The position numbers and the translations under genes were made by a program. Positions 1 to 6,920 of a DNA stretch of 11,155 nt are shown here, one piece after another. The notes below the pieces were generated by a model that saw nothing but the letters and a program-made list of their open reading frames with translations, was not told where the DNA came from and made no database searches. This DNA is from Chromatiales bacterium (lineage in GTDB: Bacteria > Pseudomonadota > Gammaproteobacteria > UBA6429 > Thiohalophilaceae): contig JALTLP010000304.1 in assembly GCA_027001895.1 (NCBI GenBank), forward strand, positions 1-11,155, in the 5' to 3' direction. Positions within the stretch are counted from its first letter, which is position 1. Each line of letters opens with the position of its first letter.

Positions 1-1
1 A

Positions 2-1753
2 GATAATTCTTCCGTAAAATGGAAAATAGGTGAAGACCTGCCTGGCACTGGCGCTATTCGTAATATGAAATCGCCGACTCAGTTTGGTGACCCTGATAAA
101 ATGACCAGTTCAAAGTATTTTACAGGTAGTGCGGATCGTGGTGGGGTACATACCAACAGTGGTATTAATAACAAGGCAGCATATTTAATGACCGATGGAG
201 GTAATTTTAATGGTCAGAACATTATTGGAATTGGTATAACTAAAGTTGCAAAGCTTTATTATGAGGTTCAAACAAAATTTTTAACAAGCGGTTCAGACTA
301 TCTTGACTTATACAATGCACTTAACCAGGCATGCAGCAGTTTTGCAACAAAAGGTACGGCCGGTTTTACCAGCCAGGACTGTAACCAGGTACAAGCTGCT
401 TTAACAGCAGTGGAAATGAACCTGCAACCGGCAACCGATTTTAATCCTGATGCCAGTCAATGCCCTGCAAATACAATTTTTGGTTCAACTATTTTCTCTG
501 ATGATTTTGAGTCCGGTTTATCGAAATGGACTCTTTCACACAATAATAATCTAACAAATAAGGACTGGGTTCTCGCAAGAGGTTATGCAACATCAAAGGT
601 TAGATCCCTGTTTGCAAGTAATATCAATACAGGTTCAGACCAGTATGCTCAAATAAGTGTCACGTTACCGACAACGACAGACGGGATATTTCTGTTGTTT
701 AATCACGCAATTGATTCTGAGGGGGGTAATGGCAATTATTATGATGGCGGGGTTATTGAGTACAGCACGAATAATGGTGCAAACTGGAATGATGCCGCTA
801 ATCTTATTGTTGATGGCAAGAGTTATACAGGTGTTATTGATGCCAATTATCAGAATCCACTGGCCGGAAGGCTTGCCTTTGCCGGGATAAGCAATGGTTA
901 TGTTTCCACGCGTATCAACCTGACAAATTTTGCTGGCTCTACAATTTTATTACGCTGGCGTTTTGCTACCGATGCAAGTAATGCTGCATTCGGCTGGGTT
1001 ATTGATGATGTCGCAGTATACAGTTGTAAATCGGTGCTTGGCAGTTTACCGGATGCAAAAGCCGGGGTCGATCAAACCGTCAACCCTGGTGATAGCGTTA
1101 CTTTAAATGGTAGCGCAAGTAGTGATGCGGATGGCCTGCTATCAAAATATCTATGGGAACAGGTTGGCGGCACAAGAGTGAAGCTGAATAATCCTGCGGC
1201 TGCTATCACCAGTTTTATTGCAACAGTCAATGCCGAGGTGCTTTCTTTCAGGTTAACAGTAACCGACTCAGATAATAATACGGATACAGATATAGTAAAT
1301 GTTGTGGTAAAGGCAAACCCGGTTGCCAATGCCGGCACTGACTTTAGTGTTGTTAAAGGCACAACAGCTACACTAAACGGCAGTGCAAGTAGCGATGCCG
1401 AGGGAGCCATTGCAACTTATGCCTGGACGCAAACGGGGGGTGAAACAGTAGTATTAAGCAGTCCCGCAGTCGCATCACCCACTTTCACCGCACCGGCAAG
1501 GGCTCAGGTACTCAGTTTTTCACTCGTTGTTACAGATACGGATGGAAATTCTTCGATGCAGGATACGGTAAATGTAACTGTTACGGATGTTGCTCCGCCT
1601 GCGCCAGCATCTGGCGGGGGTGGTACGAGTACGGGTGGAGGTGGTTGTAGCCTAAATTCAAAGGCAGGGTTTAACCTGGACTTATTGCTATTGTTAGCCG
1701 GGTTGTCTGTGTTCCACCTGTGGAGAAAAAGAAAGTTTAAAGCCGACTTATAA
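2..1753 (+). CDS. Secreted M4 (thermolysin-family) metalloprotease with MAM-like, PKD-like and sorting-tail extension; 5' partial
   Basis: The open frame enters from the left edge, so the signal peptide, propeptide and the zinc-binding HEXXH part lie outside the window. The first in-frame ATG (65) is internal, because the 21 codons before it already read as M4 protein (ending GAIRN). Counting from that ATG, residues 1-120 are the alpha-helical C-terminal M4 domain. It shows FGDPD and GGVHTNSGINNKAAY, in which H29 corresponds to the transition-state His231 of thermolysin. Residues about 142-321 resemble the MAM/immune inhibitor A-like beta-sandwich (FSDDFESG at the start, GWVIDDVAVYSC at the end). 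Residues about 329-416 and 417-506 are two PKD/REJ-like Ig folds. Residues 517-562 form a Gly-rich linker, Cys528, a hydrophobic helix and a basic end. The probable role is extracellular or surface protein degradation. The family assignment is firm. The substrate is unknown. The gene converges on a GT9 gene and is probably not functionally tied to the LPS genes. Confidence 0.93.
   Translation, partial: DNSSVKWKIGEDLPGTGAIRNMKSPTQFGDPDKMTSSKYFTGSADRGGVHTNSGINNKAAYLMTDGGNFNGQNIIGIGITKVAKLYYEVQTKFLTSGSDYLDLYNALNQACSSFATKGTAGFTSQDCNQVQAALTAVEMNLQPATDFNPDASQCPANTIFGSTIFSDDFESGLSKWTLSHNNNLTNKDWVLARGYATSKVRSLFASNINTGSDQYAQISVTLPTTTDGIFLLFNHAIDSEGGNGNYYDGGVIEYSTNNGANWNDAANLIVDGKSYTGVIDANYQNPLAGRLAFAGISNGYVSTRINLTNFAGSTILLRWRFATDASNAAFGWVIDDVAVYSCKSVLGSLPDAKAGVDQTVNPGDSVTLNGSASSDADGLLSKYLWEQVGGTRVKLNNPAAAITSFIATVNAEVLSFRLTVTDSDNNTDTDIVNVVVKANPVANAGTDFSVVKGTTATLNGSASSDAEGAIATYAWTQTGGETVVLSSPAVASPTFTAPARAQVLSFSLVVTDTDGNSSMQDTVNVTVTDVAPPAPASGGGGTSTGGGGCSLNSKAGFNLDLLLLLAGLSVFHLWRKRKFKADL
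1049..1582 (+). repeat. Tandem pair of PKD-like Ig domains inside the protease gene
   Basis: Two successive domains of about 88-90 residues share the same plan: an AG.D opening, LNGSASSDA, a Y.W.Q.GG strand, VLSF.L.VTD and a closing V-rich strand. The nonapeptide LNGSASSDA is identical in both copies (1103-1129 and 1373-1399). The DNA of the two copies differs at six of 27 bases, and all six changes are synonymous. This fits an old duplication under protein-level constraint rather than a recent copy. Such domains usually act as spacers or as substrate- or surface-binding modules in secreted hydrolases. Confidence 0.8.
1613..1750 (+). other. C-terminal protein-sorting signal (JDVT-CTERM/GlyGly-CTERM-like) encoded at the end of the protease gene
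   Basis: The last 46 residues read as two Gly-rich blocks (SGGGG and TGGGG), then Cys528 in GCSLNSKAGF, a hydrophobic segment of about 15 residues (538-552) and a basic WRKRK end. This three-part layout is typical of the CTERM sorting tails that intramembrane proteases process in Gram-negative bacteria. The conserved Cys directly after the Gly run points to the JDVT-CTERM group (CPBP-type protease MrtJ) more than to the Cys-less GlyGly-CTERM/rhombosortase group. The exact subclass is my judgement from memory of the motif and was not tested against a model. No processing protease is encoded in the window. Confidence 0.65.
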
Positions 1754-2800
1754 AAAAGTTTTGCTTATTTGCTTTGCTGCTTCTTCGATGTTAATGCTGG
1801 ACATGTCCTCTGCGCTGCTGGATTCAGGGGGGCTGAAAGCCAGGCGTCTATCTTCAGAATTCAATGTTTGCCAGCGTAACGCAGTTGCTGAACGGCGGCG
1901 AGTGTAAAAAGCAGCCGTTGGTCTGTCGAGTACACCGGCAATATGTAAGGGGCCGGTGGAACCACTGATAAAACAATCTGAAAATTGCAGATGTTTACAA
2001 AATTGTTCCAGTCCCTGGTTTGATTTATATAAAACTTTATTCCTGGTAATACCAGCAAAAACTTGTTTTGCCAGCCCAGCCTCATCCGGGCTGTGACTGA
2101 TAATAATGGTGATATCCCGTTCACTGGTTAATTTGTTGGCCAGCTCAGTAAATTGTTGTGCTGATAAGTTACGGGCAGAACCACCACTGCCGGGGTGCAT
2201 CACGACCAGTAAATTTCCGGGAGGAATAGTATGCTTTTGCAGAAAGTCCTGTTTAAGTTGTTCGATTTGTTCAGCATGAAACTGTAGAAAAGGCGGGTGC
2301 ACGGTTTGTAGCGGAACAATATTTAATAATGACAGTAAATATTCTGCAAGCTCCTGATTATAGCGATGTTCCGGCTGTTCCGAGCGGGAACGGCGCTGGG
2401 TAATTCGGTGATTATAAAATAGCTGTGCAATCTTGCTTGCAGGGGCAATTCGGGTTGGAATACTTGCTCGCCATGCGGCAACAGCGACTCGTAGCGTTGA
2501 AACGAGACTGATAATAGCATCGTAATTTTGTTGCTCTAGCCGTTTTGTTAATTTGCTGGTTTCTTTAAAATACTGCGGGTTTTCGCTCTGAGTCGCTGGA
2601 TCAATGATAACCTGGTCAATAAAATCGCACAATTTGGCCATTGGCGCGGTATACTGCGAAACCAGCAGGTGAATTTCGGTATCTGGCAGGTTTTTCTTCA
2701 GAATAGCGAGAGCGGAAAATGAAACCAGCAAGTCACCAAGCTTGTCGTTTCTCACCACAAGTATTTTTTTTATATTTTTGGCATTTAATAGTGTTTGCAT
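1748..2800 (-). CDS. Glycosyltransferase family 9 (heptosyltransferase-like) protein, copy 1
   Basis: This 350-residue protein has the two-Rossmann (GT-B) layout of GT9 enzymes, which transfer ADP-heptose or related sugars to the LPS core on the inner face of the inner membrane. The N-terminal domain begins KKILVVRNDKLGDLLVS; G22-D23 is the conserved GD pair whose Asp is the catalytic base in WaaC-type enzymes. The C-terminal domain has LLVVMHPGSGGSARN (198-211) and the donor-site motif SGSTGPLHIAGVLDRP (279-294). The motif carries S in place of the D of the DTG form, a variant known in the family. The ATG start at 2800 leaves only ten residues before the first beta strand. I see no clear Shine-Dalgarno sequence. 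It is transcribed away from the two other GT9 genes and ends inside the stop of the protease gene. Whether it is WaaC, WaaF, WaaQ or another transferase cannot be decided by eye. Confidence 0.9.
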   Translation of the reverse strand: MQTLLNAKNIKKILVVRNDKLGDLLVSFSALAILKKNLPDTEIHLLVSQYTAPMAKLCDFIDQVIIDPATQSENPQYFKETSKLTKRLEQQNYDAIISLVSTLRVAVAAWRASIPTRIAPASKIAQLFYNHRITQRRSRSEQPEHRYNQELAEYLLSLLNIVPLQTVHPPFLQFHAEQIEQLKQDFLQKHTIPPGNLLVVMHPGSGGSARNLSAQQFTELANKLTSERDITIIISHSPDEAGLAKQVFAGITRNKVLYKSNQGLEQFCKHLQFSDCFISGSTGPLHIAGVLDRPTAAFYTRRRSATALRWQTLNSEDRRLAFSPPESSSAEDMSSINIEEAAKQISKTFL

Positions 2801-2916
2801 GGTGTAAAATATTTTACGGGGTCGCGCTGATAAATGCCAGAAAATCCGGAACCTGAAAAATCAGTACAAAGATAACTGACAAGATTAGAATAAGAAACTC
2901 AACAAAAGTATAAGCA
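2801..2916. promoter_or_regulatory. Divergent intergenic region between GT9 genes, with a 14-bp perfect palindrome
   Basis: This is the only intergenic region with room for promoters in both directions, so it probably drives both the leftward GT9 gene and the rightward GT9-rfb-kdkA run. It holds the perfect palindrome GTAAAATATTTTAC at 2804-2817, four to seventeen bases before the leftward ATG, a position where a bound protein could block initiation. A TAGAAT hexamer at 2886-2891 is a fair -10 candidate for the rightward genes, but the sequence 17 bases upstream of it is a poor -35. No convincing leftward promoter was found. No strong ribosome binding site precedes either start. The regulatory role is inferred from layout only. 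Confidence 0.4.
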
Positions 2917-3936
2917 ATGAAATTTTGGTTTGAACGCGGAGCATGGGTTTCGCAAAAGACACAGCAAAAGTATAAAGATCTTTCACCTGAAAGTATTAAA
3001 AGTATTGCAATAATCCGTCATGCTGCGCTGGGTGATTTAATACTAACCCGCGCTTTTATAACCGAAGCCAGAAAATTTTTTCCAAATGCCAGTATCACTC
3101 TAAGCGTTGTGAGTAATTACCAGTATGGTGTACCGGATGATCTTGTTGACAGAGTGCATGTGGCAGTCGGTAGTGATCAACGGAATTTACCGAAGAAAGA
3201 ACAAATTAAAATTGCCAGAAATCTCGGCCCCCACGATATTATCTTTGATATGGCAGTATCCAGTCGTTCAATATTATTATGTGTTTTAAATAAAGCTAAA
3301 ATTAAAGTCAGCTTCCCGTATAGAAATTGGCAACGTATTTTTTATGATGCCTGTGTATTTCGTTCTGATATGCAGTATGAAGCAGAAACATTACTGGATA
3401 TGTTGCGTTTGTTTGGAGCCAATGTTTTATACCCACCGGATTTTCAGTATGCCAATCCACCGGCAATAAAGGAACGTCCTTATATTGTTTACTTTACGAC
3501 GGCATCTGAAACAGCCAAGTGTTGGTCTGTCCAGAATTTTGCAGGCTTGCTACAGCGCGCTTCGCAACAATACCCGGATTATGAGCATATTATTCTTGAA
3601 GGTCTGGCTGACTGGGAATCAACCGATGAGTTAATGAACAATATTAACGCTCAAGGTATGCTAAAAAACGTTTCTGTTCAAAAGGCGTCATCACTGGATG
3701 ACACCGTTTCTTTGTTAAAAGGTGCATTAGCCCTGGTGGGCAATGATACCGGCATTCGTAATCTGGCGATATGTTGTTATACACCAACGGTTGGTATTTT
3801 CTTTTCTAAAGTTTTATACCGTTACTGGCCTCGCTTTGGAAAGCATGATGCCGTTTTTAATGCAGACGGGAGTGTTCCATCGGTTGAGAGTGTATTGAAG
3901 AGTATGACCAAAATAGTGAATGAAGCAACAAAATGA
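2917..3936 (+). CDS. Glycosyltransferase family 9 protein, copy 2, with atypical donor-site motif
   Basis: This 339-residue protein belongs to the ADP-heptose:LPS heptosyltransferase family (GT9, GT-B fold, cytoplasmic face of the inner membrane). KSIAIIRHAALGDLILTRAF places the conserved GD at G39-D40, after an extra N-terminal stretch of about 28 residues that is Lys- and aromatic-rich. Residues 191-203 (VYFTTASETAKCW) sit where WaaQ-like members have their TxxxxxKCW segment. The donor motif reads VGNDTGIRNLA (274-284): the Asp is present (D277), but the His expected five residues later is Asn (N282). The sugar and acceptor are unknown, and a WaaQ-like (heptosyltransferase III) role is only a possibility. 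The start at 2917 is the first in-frame ATG after the divergent spacer. The gene overlaps the next by ATGA (3933-3936), so the two are probably translationally coupled. Confidence 0.87.
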   Translation: MKFWFERGAWVSQKTQQKYKDLSPESIKSIAIIRHAALGDLILTRAFITEARKFFPNASITLSVVSNYQYGVPDDLVDRVHVAVGSDQRNLPKKEQIKIARNLGPHDIIFDMAVSSRSILLCVLNKAKIKVSFPYRNWQRIFYDACVFRSDMQYEAETLLDMLRLFGANVLYPPDFQYANPPAIKERPYIVYFTTASETAKCWSVQNFAGLLQRASQQYPDYEHIILEGLADWESTDELMNNINAQGMLKNVSVQKASSLDDTVSLLKGALALVGNDTGIRNLAICCYTPTVGIFFSKVLYRYWPRFGKHDAVFNADGSVPSVESVLKSMTKIVNEATK

Positions 3937-4937
3937 ATAGTACAGATAAAATCCTGGTAGTGCGTGTTGGTCGGGTTGGTGATATGGTTATGATTACAGC
4001 CGCGCTCAGAGAAATTCTTGATTCTTTCAGTGAGGCAGAGGTACATGTTTTGACAGGAGGGGATGGTAAACGGGTATTAAATGGTTTTGACTCTCGTTTA
4101 ACTCAGTTCTATTTGTATAATCGTAAATCGCTCAATGCCGGATGGGTGCGTTATAAAATTAAGCGCTTAATTGGTCTGGAAGATTATACGCATATATTCT
4201 GTTTTGAAACCAACCCCAGTTACCTTAAACTTTTTAAACGAAGCAAAGCGGCTATTTATGTAAACCAGGATTGCAGCCCGGATAAAAATTATGCATGGCA
4301 TTGTTTACAAACGGTTAACCGGGTCACTGGTAAAGACAGTAACCACTGGGTTAATTTAAAAGTGACTGATAAATCGCAAAGCTTACTCAACGAAATATAT
4401 CAACAAAACAATATCGACAGGAACAAGCTGATTATCGGTCTTCACCCAAGCTTTAGCGGGCTAAAGAAATTAAAGTTACGCAGTAAACGTAGCCTGCATG
4501 AACGTGGCTGGCCGGAAAAAAACTGGGCCGCTTTAGCCAGGGCATTAAAGCAATACGCACAACAAAACAATATTGAAATACAGATCATTATGGACTTGCT
4601 TGAAGAAGACCGTGCATTGGGTGAGCGCATCGTAGAGCAAAGCGGTGGCGCAGTACAAATGCTGATTCCACCAATGAACTTTGAACGCTACAAGGCAACC
4701 TTACAATCGATGGACTTGCTAATAACACCCAATACCGGGCCGATGCATATTGCCGGTGCGCTGGGGACTAAAATGGTGGCACTTTTTGCGGTAGAATCAC
4801 CGGATAATTGTGGGCCCTATATCCCTGAAGCGCAATATGTACCACTTTGTGCAGAAAATATGAAAAATCCCGAGCTTGGGCTTGCTGCTATTGGTGTTGA
4901 AAATGTTTTGGATGCATGCAAGACATTTATCCACTAA
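3933..4937 (+). CDS. Glycosyltransferase family 9 (heptosyltransferase-like) protein, copy 3
   Basis: A 334-residue GT9 protein. DKILVVRVGRVGDMVMITAA carries the N-terminal GD pair (G16-D17). LIIGLHPSFSG (166-176) begins the second Rossmann domain, and RGWPEKNWAALARAL (191-205) matches the WP....W..L helix seen in WaaC and WaaF. The donor-site motif is TPNTGPMHIAGALG (265-278), with N in place of the usual D but with the His kept. The protein is somewhat short for the family but has both domains. The expected reaction is transfer of a heptose-type sugar to the growing LPS core in the cytoplasm. Its ATG overlaps the stop of the preceding GT9 gene, and rfbB follows after 32 bases, so it sits in the middle of the rightward operon. 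Identity as WaaF or WaaC cannot be settled by eye. Confidence 0.9.
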   Translation: MNSTDKILVVRVGRVGDMVMITAALREILDSFSEAEVHVLTGGDGKRVLNGFDSRLTQFYLYNRKSLNAGWVRYKIKRLIGLEDYTHIFCFETNPSYLKLFKRSKAAIYVNQDCSPDKNYAWHCLQTVNRVTGKDSNHWVNLKVTDKSQSLLNEIYQQNNIDRNKLIIGLHPSFSGLKKLKLRSKRSLHERGWPEKNWAALARALKQYAQQNNIEIQIIMDLLEEDRALGERIVEQSGGAVQMLIPPMNFERYKATLQSMDLLITPNTGPMHIAGALGTKMVALFAVESPDNCGPYIPEAQYVPLCAENMKNPELGLAAIGVENVLDACKTFIH

Positions 4938-4969
4938 AATAACACGCTATTAATCAGACAGAGCCTATT

Positions 4970-6034
4970 ATGAGTCAGTCCCGAACAGTTATTGTTACCG
5001 GTGGAGCCGGTTTTATTGGTGGTAATTTTATTTATCATATGCTGGATAATGGTTATACGGTTATTAACCTCGATGCTTTGACCTATGCCGGTCATATGGA
5101 AACTCTCGAAGGGGCATTGAATAACCCCAACCATCACTTTGTTGAAGGACGTATTGGTGACAGTGAACTGGTTGGTTCATTGTTTAAAAAATATAAACCT
5201 GATTCAGTGGTAAATTTTGCTGCCGAGTCGCATGTTGACCGCTCAATTGATGGGCCCGCCGAATTTATCCAAACCAATGTGGTCGAAACATTATCGCTGC
5301 TTGAGTCTGCTCGCAGTGCATTAAAAGATTATCCGGAAGATAAACAGCAAGCTTTCCGCTTTTTACATGTTTCCACAGATGAAGTTTATGGTTCCTTAGG
5401 TGAAACCGGATTGTTTACCGAAGAAACACCCTATGCGCCTAATTCACCTTATGCCGCTTCAAAGGCATCATCCGATCACCTGGTTCGTTCCTATTTGCAT
5501 ACCTATGGTATGCCGGTTGTTATAACGAATTGCTCCAATAATTATGGCCCTTATCAGTTCCCGGAAAAACTTATCCCGCTGATTATATTAAATGCACTGG
5601 AAGGCAAACCGTTGCCAATTTATGGCAATGGCCTGAATGTCCGTGACTGGTTATATGTAGAAGATCATTGTTCAGCAATCCGCACGGTTTTAGAGGGCGG
5701 CCGAATAGGAGAAAAATACAATGTTGGTGGTAACTATGAAAAAACCAATATTGAAATAGTAAAAACTATCTGTCGTTTGCTCGATAAAGTTAAACCCGCC
5801 GGAAATGGTAAACCTTATGAAGAGTTAATTACCTATGTTGATGACCGACCGGGACATGATCTGCGTTACGCCATTGACAGTAGCAAAATACAAAAAGAAC
5901 TGGGCTGGACTCCGGCAGAAACATTTGAATCAGGCATAACTAAAACAGTGCAATGGTACCTGGACAATATTGACTGGTGTAATAAAGTAACAGATAAAAA
6001 TTATAATCGTGGACGCTTAGGAACAGCACAATGA
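4970..6034 (+). CDS. rfbB: dTDP-glucose 4,6-dehydratase RfbB (RmlB)
   Basis: This enzyme converts dTDP-D-glucose to dTDP-4-keto-6-deoxy-D-glucose with bound NAD, the second step of dTDP-L-rhamnose synthesis, in the cytoplasm. The 354 residues match the usual length for this extended short-chain dehydrogenase. Visible motifs are the NAD-binding TGGAGFIG (10-17), NFAAESHVDRSI (82-93), STDEVYG (135-141) with the catalytic Asp137-Glu138 pair, YAASK (161-165) with Tyr161 and Lys165, NNYGPYQFPEKLIP (190-203) and RDWLYVEDH (225-233). The DE pair after ST separates it from UDP-glucose 4-epimerases. The start ATG has a modest GAG six bases upstream. Its last four bases overlap rfbA (ATGA), so the usual position of rfbD between B and A is closed here. 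Confidence 0.97.
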   Translation: MSQSRTVIVTGGAGFIGGNFIYHMLDNGYTVINLDALTYAGHMETLEGALNNPNHHFVEGRIGDSELVGSLFKKYKPDSVVNFAAESHVDRSIDGPAEFIQTNVVETLSLLESARSALKDYPEDKQQAFRFLHVSTDEVYGSLGETGLFTEETPYAPNSPYAASKASSDHLVRSYLHTYGMPVVITNCSNNYGPYQFPEKLIPLIILNALEGKPLPIYGNGLNVRDWLYVEDHCSAIRTVLEGGRIGEKYNVGGNYEKTNIEIVKTICRLLDKVKPAGNGKPYEELITYVDDRPGHDLRYAIDSSKIQKELGWTPAETFESGITKTVQWYLDNIDWCNKVTDKNYNRGRLGTAQ

Positions 6035-6909
6035 AAGGTATTATCTTAGCCGGTGGTTCAGGAACTCGCCTGTACCCACTGACACAATCCATCAGTAAAC
6101 AATTACTTCCTGTGTATGATAAGCCCATGGTTTATTATCCGTTAGCAACTTTAATGTTGGCCGATATACGTGAAATTCTTGTTATTTCCACACCGGAAGA
6201 TATAGAGCAGTACAAACGCTTACTTGGTGATGGCTCACAATGGGGGTTGAAGCTAGAATACGTTATTCAACCTGAGCCGGGTGGGTTGGCGCAGGCTTTT
6301 ATTCTTGGCGAGGATTTTATTGGCAATGAAAGTTGTTGTTTAATCCTGGGAGACAATATTTTTTATGGTCATGGACTTGAAACCGTGCTGAAACAGGCGC
6401 AACAACGTGAACAGGGTGCAACAGTTTTTGGATATTATGTAAAAGATCCCGAGCGTTATGGTGTTGTCGAATTTGATAAACAGGGCGTGGCAAAAAGTAT
6501 CGTCGAAAAACCGGATAAACCTAAGTCTAACTATGCGGTTACCGGCTTGTACTTTTATGATAATAAGGTTACTGATTTTGCAAAAAAATTAAAACCTTCA
6601 CCGCGAGGTGAACTTGAAATAACCGATATCAACAACCTTTATCTCCAGCAGGGTGAGCTAAATGTTGAACGACTTGGCCGCGGCACCGCCTGGCTTGACA
6701 CGGGTACACACCAGTCACTTATTCAGGCTGCCAACTTTATTGAAACCATCGAAGCCCGACAGGGTTTAAAGGTTTGTTGTCCTGAAGAAATAGCCTATCG
6801 CAACCAGTGGATAAATAGCGAACAGTTACGTAAGCTGGCGGAGCCATTAATTAAAAATAATTATGGTCAGTATCTTGTTAATCTGATTGAGCAAGGTTTG
6901 CCTGATTAA
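6031..6909 (+). CDS. rfbA: Glucose-1-phosphate thymidylyltransferase RfbA (RmlA)
   Basis: This enzyme makes dTDP-glucose from dTTP and glucose-1-phosphate, the entry and feedback-controlled step of dTDP-rhamnose synthesis. The 292 residues are the family's normal length. Motifs seen: the nucleotide-binding loop LAGGSGTRLYPLT (6-18) followed by K23, LPVYDKPMVYYPL (26-38), PGGLAQAF (83-90), the metal- and sugar-binding LGDN (106-109), VEKP (158-161) and RGTAWLDTGTH (217-227). AGGA at 6019-6022 lies eight bases before the ATG and is a clear ribosome binding site inside the end of rfbB. The overlap with rfbB indicates coupled translation, and rfbC begins eleven bases after the stop. Confidence 0.97.
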   Translation: MKGIILAGGSGTRLYPLTQSISKQLLPVYDKPMVYYPLATLMLADIREILVISTPEDIEQYKRLLGDGSQWGLKLEYVIQPEPGGLAQAFILGEDFIGNESCCLILGDNIFYGHGLETVLKQAQQREQGATVFGYYVKDPERYGVVEFDKQGVAKSIVEKPDKPKSNYAVTGLYFYDNKVTDFAKKLKPSPRGELEITDINNLYLQQGELNVERLGRGTAWLDTGTHQSLIQAANFIETIEARQGLKVCCPEEIAYRNQWINSEQLRKLAEPLIKNNYGQYLVNLIEQGLPD

Positions 6910-6920
6910 GAGTAAACAGT

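Noticed and set aside
1072..1410. 112-codon open frame on the minus strand inside the protease gene
   Set aside because: It mirrors the repetitive PKD coding sequence and is low in complexity, with no recognisable domain and no start signals.
2764..2771. A8 tract near the start of the leftward GT9 gene, a possible phase-variation site
   Set aside because: Runs of eight A also occur inside waaA (9387-9394) and the tolC-like gene (10145-10152). One of these genes is normally essential, so the tract reflects AT-rich Lys/Asn codons and is shorter than typical phase-variable tracts.
2..4937. A functional link between the surface protease and the LPS genes, such as anchoring the protease to LPS
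   Set aside because: The genes are convergent and adjacency is the only evidence. The sorting tail does not resemble the type IX secretion domains that attach proteins to LPS.
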